Below, in pieces: positions 36,201 through 42,316 of a DNA stretch of 49,330 bases. The notes below the pieces were generated by a model that saw only the letters and a program-made list of their open reading frames with translations, was not told the origin of the DNA and ran no database searches. Numbering within the stretch: the first letter of the stretch is position 1; each line of letters starts with the position of its first letter. The stretch spans positions 1-49,330 of the IMG/VR virus record IMGVR_UViG_3300044633_000411; one strand, 5' to 3'. The position numbers and the translations under genes were made by a program. This stretch comes from a virus.

Positions 36201-37012
36201 AACACCCCTCCCATATCTATATTACTTTCGCTAACATAAAATAACTGATCAGGCGCATTATCCGGAACTGTAAATGTAATTTCACCAGACTGAATAGAAT
36301 TGTTAATCAGCAATGGGCTTACATATCGATTTAAAGGTCCGTTAGTTCTCTGTGTCTTAATACTAAATGTATTTTCAATACTGTCAATTATAAACTTATA
36401 AGTTTGACCTCTATATAATGCAATTACAGGATTCCGTGTTATTCCGTCAGGGGAAAACATATAAGAGCTGTCAGCTGTTGACGTGTCAACAGTTACCTGA
36501 TATGTACTAGTTGCAATAGTTGAAGCTACGTTCTTAATAGTAATTGTGTCAGGACCGTGTGGCATCCAATAATAATTTTGAAAATTAACAAACATATCCC
36601 AATTAATATGCGGATTCCAACTATAAAATTCTTGTTTGTTTAATCTTGAGTGATCCGACACATTTGCGCCAAACACTCGTAGTTGATTAATATAATCCTG
36701 ATAATCCTTAAAAAATACAGTATTATCTAACATATCATCAATAACAAATCCGGGTTCAAGTTGATAATTTTGTCTATTTCTAGTAGGAGCATTAACAAAT
36801 ACATCATCCGAAACGGTAGACTTAGAATATTGTCTTCCAATATATCCGCTAACTTTTTTAACTTGTCCTGGCTGTGTTAATTGAGTAATTGTTGAATGCA
36901 AAAATTTTTTATTTGCATCAGATCTATAATGCCTAGGTAAAAACGATGCAACCGTTGCGTCATCGCTCGTGTCAGTTGATTCGGTTCTAGGTATGATGAT
37001 GTTGTTAGCCAT
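24257..37012 (-). CDS. Giant 4251-aa baseplate/tail structural protein
   Basis: The largest gene in the window. Residues 20-160 (FLPRHYRSDANKKFLHSTI, FYSWNPHINWDMFVNFQNYYW) form a distinctive N-terminal region. Around 1540-1870 and again near 4140 there are short motifs of the form GDIVRYNGEFYKA or GDIVRHKSFYYSA followed by W-V-L, like carbohydrate-binding CBM5/12-type modules. Residues about 2336-2786 carry seven FG-GAP-like repeats, suggesting a seven-bladed beta-propeller. Beta modules with GYAV or GY-PTV motifs lie near 2190, 3180 and 3530, and an ERIEFF-LRRGTMGTG module near 4010. It follows gp6, where T4 has gp7, so a wedge or peripheral baseplate role is inferred. The start overlaps the gp6 stop by one base; GGGAG precedes it. 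Confidence 0.82.
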   Translation of the reverse strand: MANNIIIPRTESTDTSDDATVASFLPRHYRSDANKKFLHSTITQLTQPGQVKKVSGYIGRQYSKSTVSDDVFVNAPTRNRQNYQLEPGFVIDDMLDNTVFFKDYQDYINQLRVFGANVSDHSRLNKQEFYSWNPHINWDMFVNFQNYYWMPHGPDTITIKNVASTIATSTYQVTVDTSTADSSYMFSPDGITRNPVIALYRGQTYKFIIDSIENTFSIKTQRTNGPLNRYVSPLLINNSIQSGEITFTVPDNAPDQLFYVSESNIDMGGVFNILDLSDNSYINVDAEIIGKKTYKFNNINLSNGMRVQFAGNVYPKTYATGRYFVEGVGTSIQLINEKDLEIITSYTTSKSMLFENDLFDTTPFSDSTSYVTNPDYIVINRASNDRNFWSRNNKWIHKEVIEKSALANDIPATYDQAFRAVRPIIEFEKNLKLFNFGTRAIVDVDVIDTVTRDAFSTIEGSLGYNIDGINLIEGRRVIFTADTDVLVTNNVYQVDFIDVLHEVTTRKISQTGVIEKVNAINSGWTAVVTGLTSVAGLTVGGNLIATAGTGQLYSGTLDPDVIKITAILSSSSIAYTILGGAKPIEGTITNISTTMDTSRQIRLVKVAEPEQNQVVLVKQGTTYQGNIFWYNGVSWNLGQQKTKSNQTPLFDIVDVNLVSVGDTSSYPGTTFKGTSIFSYKVGTGTTDLNLGFALSYKNINNIGDIVFKFALINDVFKYELNEKTITQSIDTGFLVKTNDDNSVQYVNGWETSKIKNSQAAIRLYKDSAIVNNFDIDIFDSLPDINDIEIRVYVNNDRIISADQQPAASTENNWQLVSTNSKNVKLPYYQIKFKNDVELTDIVLIKVISMIPINLNGYYEIPINVQNNPLNSMLTEFTLGEVRDHVSSIIDNIYTLGYLELQPNVGNLRDLGPVSAYGTRFVQHSGPASLSLYHITSDTSNVIRAIEQSRDDYCKFKKSFLTVSETLGVDTSPVHHVNLILQELFINFSKTSPYYFSDMIPYNAKTQVDFTVSAPEDNIFSLSAVFDLQSLSSKAVGVYLNDVQLIHGKEYTFNNQGFVVVTASIVAGDVVSVYEYDSTDGCLVPETPTKLGLWPKYEPKLFLDTSLITPRMMIQGHDGSLTLAYDDFRDELLLELEKRIYNNIKVQYDPHIFDLTDIIPSYSRKTDYSLHEFNDVLMPNFNKWAVDAGVDFSTLLSYDKTNSFTFNYNNHRAPDGRIVPAFWRGIYQWMLDTDRPHLCPWEMLGFSEEPAWWIEVYGPAPYTGNNLVLWDDISNGLIKEPNKSVVRVTKYIKPYLLNHIPVDEDGNLISPYYSGLVSGEEVRSLQGDFTFGDGSPIESAWRRSSHYSFSVLKTAILLYPANTIGKLIDRSRLVRNNAGQIVYADTGVRITPASVKFPSVYLSNTRIQTAGLINYLINNINCDTLDAYTEYKTELETITAKLSYRVSAFTSKEKFNLLLDSKSPTSVGSVFIPQEDYKVILNTSSPLTTLTYSGVIITKVASGYEIKGYSQIQPFFKYYTPTSSAGAYVNIGGISESYIEWGIGNRYVEGNIVSYQGGFYRVTASHLSTVNFDTSIYVKLDSLPIVGGVDVIFKTNWNSNAKVIQYGTRITDIQDVVDFLLGYGQWLSAQGFRFNEFSSSLETVSNWETSAKEFMFWTTQNWTAPTVIWIEWQPEVSIKYGDIVRYNGEFYKALLTMKPGWFNEDDYLLLNGVDLTGNSVISLSPAANKLSFNTVLTVVDDISNPSNIYELFDASGNPITTHFLNTFRVNNEVSYSPRGDVGIYCASFYLIQREHVVIINNTTMFNDTIYNLESGYKQDKLKVSGYVSINWNGSLAVPGFVVDRAILTEWTPWKAYSIGDIVRHKSFYYSANESYQGEELFDNTKWVKLDNKPTAKLLPNWNYKASQFNDFYSLDSENFDIAQQQMAQHLVGYQKRQYLENIIQDDVSEYKFYQGMIIEKGTQNVLNKLFDVLSASNKESLEFYEEWAVRTGQYGACSSFENIEFVLPESKFTVNPQGFNLVSDRTTESNVVIQLIPTDIYLKPAGYKPAIWPTAKSLKTATVYARTDEVDVNFQTLDDFLNTADISSISFGQYIMCTFAPLDWNVYHYVSRSYTITDISNDAETVKFSIENINDIVLGSIISINDSTVTIAAEVSKVYVQYTNIIPTITTSSGTGATFVVLRTELAYEVSVSNAGEGYAVNETITILGNKLGGAKIANNLVITIKEVTTTGEISVIEWSGVGTVVTGTAVIEISSVSSFSLSDTSITGMFVSRRIKQSIDYNNYKEDDIVNGVKLWTDNDDDSSDFYDNTSNWKVWQYDKIYKLNALHKALTPKITQFGRSVSTTENGKIVAVSAITTENLEAEGSVMIYNNTVLQGWVLAQVLTSRFPVYNKSNFATEVAISRDGIWIALGSPSADQYSRGAVSIYKRDLSNAYSLYSTIENLNPDSDTTNLNNEQFGKSLAFGNNKLIIGTAIGNVYCVNYTSVVYAAPVYISAGSKGTTVKVSSVESIIPGMIVSGKGFTSGQVVMLVNEETSTIEVNNPPTEKPAGIISFSLYGWDQNLDNVVTLTGSLQFGKSIAISSKNTLVVSEPYMSTTIRTGRVHVYYDNENYAVSHNINAPYNSVVFGKYVDISKNDDYIAVSSLVDGDVYEGRVEIYGKTENGYILPEPTALVSPTVAVSGEFGSNLKFANDYTTLVVGYEIEPLLVDANFTDVSFSSFFNNAYSSSIAVFDRYESKWLFSEHLTPPAPVSNNRTFGAAVVATPTGVIVGAPGSDNQLGVVYEFVKPIVSQYTWNIKNKHIAKPDITKIKQAFLYNKRTNKLVKYLDIVDPIQDKHVNVAEREIKYKFSYDPAVYTTGNTLVTVDAGVAWTTAQVGSLWWDLRTAKFVDNFTDNVMYRNSMLSTLAYGASVDIYEWVASRYKPSEWDKRADTDAGLSLNISGKSLYGDDVYSELNRYDTISQTFSSIYYFWVKNKEVASTGRSISAATISKLISNPKGQGYEYLALTGLDSFSLVNVKSLLSHNDVVLSVEYWTVDNINQNIHTQWKLISNALTTTLPGSVEEKWFDSLCGKDINNRIVPDQLLPMKLRYGIENRPRQSMFVNRFEALKQLIEQTNIILKSNLITDTRNLTNLKKYDIAPSEVTRLYDTTVDTYEELRFSITKYYSLPILTPIIVNGNISSVVINDAGRGYLIAPTVIIYGNGSNASIKTVINEIGQIVSIIIENSGFGYDDNTVLSVRTFSTLVLSDSTSNGNWSIYSYNTSNNLWFKILTASYDVNKYWNYVDWYETGYNQFTIIQHSVNTYADLYQLDASIGDNVKIRITNSGRWVLLKKYQESTSIDWTESYKVIGSENGTIQFSSLLYNFKDTVIGYDGAIYDSIVYDNYADVELRIILNAIKTDLLIGIDLKPKYLDLFFTSVRYALSEQTYIDWIFKTSFVNVTHNVGNLHQSATYKNDNLSNFEDYVSEVKPYRTQVREYTSVYDVLENSNFSVSDFDLPAAYDSTAKKIDVVDVNSPLINTYPWKNWVDNVGYSVIDIKIINGGSEYVTEPVVTIVSDTGEGATARAFIVNNQISRIKLLTTGLKYTTTPIVKIEGGNRSTGTTAQAIAILGNSLIRTSNIKLKFDRIYQDYVIDDLQQIDTINSSIVTGNKVQFVLTWLPDVTIGRTTVTINGLPELRNNYTIGSVTSIVNGHTVHTGVVTFKTAPAKSSIIVVTYYKNIEVLTATDRIHYYYNPTSGNIGKDLPQLMSGIDYGGVVVGGLNFDIVHGWDSMPYYSERWDNIDPADNDYTVVVGSSFSYSIALPYVPEIGTRFNVYYKKVDTTDTVRVDASDYSFGVVNTNVDVVMLTPVTTGESNIIELPGSLNVSAGDTIIIRKETSDGSVVNDYDTLLSGGNFAMGSAAGITPEDIVVDGDEFYSTVNGYGPEEVVPGQVVDTLAIKVYTKLETGAFMQFKDMLNTVKYTRLERDKKTKLAKDLLQGDTTITLVDSTNFENPNQLVNRPGVIDINGERIEFFTNENNTLGGLRRGTMGTGVASIHKANSVVQEIGSAESISYTDTVKIDQFTITDANITILSDGTAATVIELSYIPKKSSASWVIDSVYGQTDEIEVFVGGYKSDEMWESNVSYLVNDIVNVGVYAYRCIVAHTSSVNFKNDRNKWIYFIGNIRLKKAPYTVHNINLSTLSSTGDIQFNADFAVTGASRRVLITCPITPGTLVSVIRKTGVYWQTGSEEITAFINAVPSAEYEPPTI

Positions 37013-40000
37013 TAGTTACTCCCATATATTGAGCTAGTTATAAATTGTCGATTTATTGTGTTATTGTCAATTGTTACGTTTGACGATTTAATGTTAGTTG
37101 CTGTAATTCCTGAAATAATTTCAATATCAGATACTGATGCGCCGTTAATTAAAATTTCGTTGTTGTCTGATTTAATTTCGTATAATCCGCCAAAATTAAT
37201 ATTAGAGTGTTTTGGCACAATTACAAAATTAGATATATTTGGCGATACAGAATTCATAACGTATGTTGCTAACTCTGTAAAGAAAAACGTGTCGCCAAAG
37301 TCCCAATTATCTAACGAAAAGAAATCATTAATAGAAACAATTACTTGAGATTTAACATCATTATCAGATATTACCCGACCAGGTGTTTTTGTAATTTTAA
37401 AAGTTGCTTGCAATTCCGGATCTGCGTCAGCACCAAACAATACTTTATAAACCACCGGATGGTATACTATCTCATCTGAAATTGATTTAATTAAATTTAA
37501 AGACGGTGCTACAACATTATACAACTCGTCTGATCCCGGTGGTAATGGTTTATACGAAATCGAACCGTTAATCCATCTTCTAAATAACGTATCATATGAT
37601 TTAGTTAAAATATACACATCGATTATATTGCTAGCACCTGGATCTATTCTAGAATCATAATTAGCATTATGTATATATTGAAACTTTAATTTGTCTCTAC
37701 CGGCATATACTTTATAGTCCGTTGACAGCATAAGAGAATTAGTAGTTCTTTTCTTTACTACTCCGGTATCAATAAAATAATAATATTGATAATTAGGATA
37801 ATCAACTACTTCTGTTTCTAAATTTAAAATTTTAACAGTATCATTTGTAAAATTATCATAGTATCGATAATCATCTTGACCTACTGATATCGAATATCTT
37901 TCTTGAATAACATATTTCTTATTTGGTAAAATGTTTAAATTTAACGGTTCAACAATTACATTAAACATTTCCGGATTGTCAACTACACCGTTATCGTCGA
38001 TATCAGCAAACGAAATAACAATTTTTTTATTATCTACGTACCCGTCTAACCCTATATATTCAGACACAATGTCCCACATAAAATCAGTAGTAAATGGTTT
38101 TGTACTAGACGGATGCCGATTAATCCCTAATACATTAATCTTATCTCGAACTACAGAACTTGATATAGTTTTTGAAATAACATCATTTTTATCATAAAAA
38201 AATCTTAGTTGTTTATCACTTTCAAAAATGTATCTAGTTTCTCGACTTGTTAAAATATACTTTTCATTGTTAGTTGTAAATAGTAACATCCAACTTGCAT
38301 CTTGTTGGGTTGCTGTTACGTCTCTTTGATTTCCTAACGAAAACGATGATAGATAATTTATGTTAGATTCGTAAATAATTTTCCAACTTTGTGTTAATGC
38401 ATCGTAACTTAAACCAAAAGCTTTATTTTCAAATATTAAATCTATCATTGTTAAAATTACACTTGTTTCTAATGCAGCTCTAAATTGAGGAATAATTTGA
38501 TAAACATAAGCATTAGATGGTATCTTCACGTTTAACGTTATACCAGTTAATGACTGTCCTGCAATTGCAGTGTCTACACTTACAACTGCGGCCCAAAGGT
38601 AATCAACTGCACCAGGAATATCAGACATATTTGTATTTTCGGGTATGTCTGTTAATGCATTATCTAAGAATGTATTAAAATACTTTCCTACAGGACTTAT
38701 AAATTTAACTAATGCACCTGTTCTAATGTATCTCAAGTCATCAGGGATCGATTGTGTTGGCCCAACTTGTGCAATTGACCCGATTCCAGTTCGTTTAACA
38801 CATCCTAATGTTGTTACATTAGCTTCCCAATAAAACGTTGATCCTAACGGAGGGAATTCTGAAAGATAATGAGAATAATAAAAATTACGTAACTCTGATT
38901 TTTTAAGAAGAGAATTTACTATATTATAGATAACCCCTTCAATATCTGTTTTACTATAATATGAAAACGAATCAGTAATTTGATAATCTTCTGTATATAT
39001 TACACCATCGTCGGCAAATAAATTTGTAGAACTATATTTCCCAGTTGGATCTACTAAATCAAAATATCTACTAATACCACTCGATGATCGATTAACAGCT
39101 TTTACTTTTAAAACTTGCTGACTTACACTTAATGGCGCAATATTGTAATCTTCTCCGGTTATCATTCTATTTTGTGTATAAAATGTAGACGGTGCATTTG
39201 CTTTAATATGTGCATTAGTTTCTGCCTCTTCCGCAGAAGTTACTGCAGTTGCTAATGATAAAGACAGTGTTAATGTTTCCTTCTTTCCTAAATTAGAAGT
39301 ATATGGGATAGATATTGACACATTTTTAATGTCACGCGGATTAATTGAATACGAAATACCATTGCTAGTTCTATAATAAACTTTAAATGTACCTAACGGT
39401 TTATTTCCAAAAGTTCCATCACTAAAATTTAAACTAATCGCATCGCTTGCTCGGGTTGTTACACTATAAATATTTCTAATACTCTTATTAACACTATTAT
39501 AGATAATATTGTTACCTTCAAAATTTGAAACTTTAGTCCATAAATTTTCATCTAACTCGGCACCGGTTTTATCTAATCGATACATCCATACATCGGTATT
39601 ATTAATCCCAGTTGTACCAACATCAACAATTTCATTACTACGTGGTTGTGTAACTGTAAACTCAGACGATGCTAATGTTCCTTGTGTAAAATTTAAAAAG
39701 AATCCGGTTCCTGCACTTCCATATCCTTGTCCGTCATTTCTAAAAATACACGATAGTTTTCTACCTACTTTTGGAGCTTCTTCGTATACGTAATTCTGTC
39801 CTGTAAATGTCGAACTTGTAACTTCAAAATTCATTACACGACCTGCTACAGTTTTAGTAAAAGAATACAACGGTACTCCGGATGTTGTCGTGTTTAATGT
39901 ATATTTTTCAGTTGGGATTCCGTAAATTGTATCCTTATCAGATGGGTTTCCAAACTGTTGAGTAGGATCCATTACTGCATTTATTATTTTAATAAACTGA

Positions 40001-40461
40001 TCGTACCAGTTAGCATTTGATGAATCATTCCAAACAACCGATTGTCCAGATAAATTACGACCGTTGCTATCTAAGATATTTTGAGATGTTTGTACTGAAG
40101 TAAATTTTAACAATCCATATGCAGGTATATGTCTTTTTGCATTATAGCTAATTAATCTTGCTAATCGCAATACACTATCACGACGCTCTGCTAATTCTAA
40201 AAAATTCTCACGAGCATTTAAATCTACTCGAAATGCTACACTTTGTCCTAAAAATGCAATAACATCAAGCAATGCTAGGTATTCGGAACTTTCAATATAA
40301 TCATTAAAATCTTCTGGATAATTTTGGCGAATATAATCGACCATTGTACGTCTTAAATTTTCAAAATCATAACTTTGAAAATCTGCATTTTTAAAAGATT
40401 GGTATACTTTTTTCCAATCTTCAGCTACTAATAATCTATTTTGTCTGTCGGTTGCACTCAT
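37012..40461 (-). CDS. 6: Baseplate wedge protein gp6
   Basis: A 1149-aa homologue of T4 gp6, which forms the inner ring joining the six wedges around the baseplate hub. The N-terminal block is diagnostic: DFENLRRTMVDYIRQNYPED, YIESSEYLALLDVIAFLGQS, AFRVDLNARENFLELAERRD, LRLARLISYNAKR (residues about 28-112). A C-terminal gp6-type region (DPELQATFKITKTPGRVISD, then SINDFFSLDNWDFGDTFFF) is also present. At 1149 aa it is much longer than T4 gp6 (660 aa); the extra length is in the middle. A late-promoter octamer lies 19-20 bases upstream of the ATG, with AGGACA between. Confidence 0.93.
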   Translation of the reverse strand: MSATDRQNRLLVAEDWKKVYQSFKNADFQSYDFENLRRTMVDYIRQNYPEDFNDYIESSEYLALLDVIAFLGQSVAFRVDLNARENFLELAERRDSVLRLARLISYNAKRHIPAYGLLKFTSVQTSQNILDSNGRNLSGQSVVWNDSSNANWYDQFIKIINAVMDPTQQFGNPSDKDTIYGIPTEKYTLNTTTSGVPLYSFTKTVAGRVMNFEVTSSTFTGQNYVYEEAPKVGRKLSCIFRNDGQGYGSAGTGFFLNFTQGTLASSEFTVTQPRSNEIVDVGTTGINNTDVWMYRLDKTGAELDENLWTKVSNFEGNNIIYNSVNKSIRNIYSVTTRASDAISLNFSDGTFGNKPLGTFKVYYRTSNGISYSINPRDIKNVSISIPYTSNLGKKETLTLSLSLATAVTSAEEAETNAHIKANAPSTFYTQNRMITGEDYNIAPLSVSQQVLKVKAVNRSSSGISRYFDLVDPTGKYSSTNLFADDGVIYTEDYQITDSFSYYSKTDIEGVIYNIVNSLLKKSELRNFYYSHYLSEFPPLGSTFYWEANVTTLGCVKRTGIGSIAQVGPTQSIPDDLRYIRTGALVKFISPVGKYFNTFLDNALTDIPENTNMSDIPGAVDYLWAAVVSVDTAIAGQSLTGITLNVKIPSNAYVYQIIPQFRAALETSVILTMIDLIFENKAFGLSYDALTQSWKIIYESNINYLSSFSLGNQRDVTATQQDASWMLLFTTNNEKYILTSRETRYIFESDKQLRFFYDKNDVISKTISSSVVRDKINVLGINRHPSSTKPFTTDFMWDIVSEYIGLDGYVDNKKIVISFADIDDNGVVDNPEMFNVIVEPLNLNILPNKKYVIQERYSISVGQDDYRYYDNFTNDTVKILNLETEVVDYPNYQYYYFIDTGVVKKRTTNSLMLSTDYKVYAGRDKLKFQYIHNANYDSRIDPGASNIIDVYILTKSYDTLFRRWINGSISYKPLPPGSDELYNVVAPSLNLIKSISDEIVYHPVVYKVLFGADADPELQATFKITKTPGRVISDNDVKSQVIVSINDFFSLDNWDFGDTFFFTELATYVMNSVSPNISNFVIVPKHSNINFGGLYEIKSDNNEILINGASVSDIEIISGITATNIKSSNVTIDNNTINRQFITSSIYGSN

Positions 40462-40480
40462 GATGTTGTCCTAATAATGA

Positions 40481-40488
40481 TATTTATT
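40481..40488 (-). promoter_or_regulatory. Late-promoter-like octamer AATAAATA
   Basis: On the minus strand AATAAATA lies 19 bases before the gp6 ATG (40461) in the 47-base gap after the gp25 stop (40509). It would start the gp6 plus giant-gene unit. Confidence 0.7.
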
Positions 40489-40508
40489 GTTTATATTAAC
40501 CATGCAGT

Positions 40509-40946
40509 TTATCTTGTAGTTAAACCGTTTGCTTCGTCAAATCGTAACGTTATTCTCTCAGTGATATTGTATGCGGTATACGTTAATGAAAACAAAATCT
40601 GTATACCGGATTCATATACCGAAATATTCGTATCAGTTATCTTAACTCTTGGATCATAATTAATAATTCTAGATACATCTTCTAAAATTATAGATTTTAC
40701 CTGCTCTGTAATCGGTTCAAACAAGATATCCCATATAATTGTGCCAAATGTTGGTTGCATTAGACGTTCTCCTTGTCTAATGTGAAAATGATTTATAATA
40801 TCTTGTTTGATTAACTCAAAATCATATAAACTATAATGCTCTGCTTTACTATTTAAAGTTGAAAATCCTTTATATGTTTTTGGTGCAATTACTTCTGTTT
40901 TTTTTGTAATTGCAGGTAGTTGTATTCTGTCGTATTGTTGACTCAT
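40509..40946 (-). CDS. 25: Baseplate wedge protein gp25
   Basis: A 145-aa member of the GPW/gp25 family, the conserved wedge component of contractile injection systems. Diagnostic parts are YDFELIKQDIINHFHIRQGE, then RLMQPTFGTIIWDILFEPI, then LEDVSRIINYDPRV and a C-terminal strand ITLRFDE. Length is close to T4 gp25 (132 aa). In T4 it sits with gp6 and gp53 in each wedge and helps start sheath polymerisation. The gene is 5 bases from gp5 upstream and AAGGAT precedes the ATG. Confidence 0.9.
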   Translation of the reverse strand: MSQQYDRIQLPAITKKTEVIAPKTYKGFSTLNSKAEHYSLYDFELIKQDIINHFHIRQGERLMQPTFGTIIWDILFEPITEQVKSIILEDVSRIINYDPRVKITDTNISVYESGIQILFSLTYTAYNITERITLRFDEANGLTTR

Positions 40947-40951
40947 TTTTA

Positions 40952-42313
40952 TTATCCTTGTTGCTCGTCTTCAGGTCCTTTAAGTTTTTCAAACGTGTCA
41001 TTAGGGAGCGTATACGCCGGAGCTCCGGCAGGTTCTTTTGGTTCTTTAGTTGCGTCTGTTTCGACAGTTGGGTCTAAATTCTCGTGGCCTAACCATGGTT
41101 CACGTTGCGGTATCCGATTTGCTTTAAGTGCTGCTTGTGCTGCCGGACCATTCATTTGAATTTGAGCTGCAGATTCAACTATGTTTCCGCCTGCACTAGT
41201 TTCATTTGCACCACCCGATGTTTCTCTTATATAACCGCCTGCACTTGTATTAATATTACGTGATGCGGTAAAATTTATATCACGGTTTGCAGTAAAGTTA
41301 AAATCTTTTTCGGTATGAAAACTAATGCTGTCTTTTGCATACACGTCAATTTTACCATTAGCAGTCATCTCAATCCATGAATTTCCGCTACCATGCGAGA
41401 TATAAATTAAATCTTCACTATTATGTAATAAAATCTGATGCCCGGTTCTAGTTCTAATACGAACTAATTCATTATGTGGAATAGAATGGCCAGAATCGCC
41501 TGGCTCTTTTCCTTGCTCAACTGCAATATACTCCGGACCAGCAGCTGATGCAGGTTTTGATCTAACAAACTTATCGTCACCGTCGTCCATTACAAACGTC
41601 GATCCGCCTAGTCGACTTACATACGCATTTTTAATAGGGTGATCTTTTTTACCAATCGTTCCTTGTTTTGCACCATCACTTTTATCTAACGGTCCAGGTG
41701 TGGAAATTCCAAATACTGAGCTAGGAGTTTCACGGCGTGCGCTGCTTGTTGTTATACCACGAATATCATCCTTATCTAACCCACTTTTTTGCAACACTGC
41801 TGCAAACGGATGTACTGGTTTTGGAACTTTAGTAGGATCAGGTAACGTATTGTTTTTATTCAAAGTTCTATTAAATTCAGCTACCGGCAATCTATCACCT
41901 GATGGATCTACTATATTTGCAGTAGCTGCTAATCCAGGAACCATAAAATTCATACTTTCATCTTGTACACAGCCGATCCAATATCCTCGTTTTGGATCTC
42001 CGTCAATAAAAACAACGATTACAGTTGTTCCTGGATCGGGCGGAACCATCCACATGCCGTAACTCTTTTGTGTATTTTGAAAATCATTTTCTTTACCAGT
42101 TGTAAAATCGGCACTAGTAACTCCGTAAAATGGACTCATATATTTTACTTGATGTGTTTGCCCTGACGACCCATCATTACCTACACTTCTTAATATTTCA
42201 ACTTCTAAGCCGCCCATATAAGACGAATCTAAATGGCTAATTACTTTAGCTAAAAATGGACCTGGTTTTGATTCGCCGTACGATGCTGGTATTGTATCTG
42301 TTGTTTCACTCAT
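40952..42313 (-). CDS. 5: Baseplate central spike/hub protein gp5, without lysozyme domain
   Basis: A 453-aa gp5/VgrG-type spike. Residues 18-125 form the OB-fold (GPFLAKVISHLDSSYMGGLE, YGMWMVPPDPGTTVIVVFID, RGYWIGCVQDES). A Pro/Thr/Lys-rich linker follows (130-230). Residues 290-390 are the repeating strands of the triple beta-helix needle (GHQILLHNSEDLIYISHGSG, WIEMTANGKIDVYAKDSI, then NFTANRDINFTASRNINTS). T4 gp5 (575 aa) has a lysozyme domain between OB-fold and needle; none is visible here, where only the linker lies. The protein would pierce the outer membrane at the tip of the tail tube. A GGAG site precedes the ATG. Confidence 0.88.
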   Translation of the reverse strand: MSETTDTIPASYGESKPGPFLAKVISHLDSSYMGGLEVEILRSVGNDGSSGQTHQVKYMSPFYGVTSADFTTGKENDFQNTQKSYGMWMVPPDPGTTVIVVFIDGDPKRGYWIGCVQDESMNFMVPGLAATANIVDPSGDRLPVAEFNRTLNKNNTLPDPTKVPKPVHPFAAVLQKSGLDKDDIRGITTSSARRETPSSVFGISTPGPLDKSDGAKQGTIGKKDHPIKNAYVSRLGGSTFVMDDGDDKFVRSKPASAAGPEYIAVEQGKEPGDSGHSIPHNELVRIRTRTGHQILLHNSEDLIYISHGSGNSWIEMTANGKIDVYAKDSISFHTEKDFNFTANRDINFTASRNINTSAGGYIRETSGGANETSAGGNIVESAAQIQMNGPAAQAALKANRIPQREPWLGHENLDPTVETDATKEPKEPAGAPAYTLPNDTFEKLKGPEDEQQG

Positions 42314-42316
42314 ATA

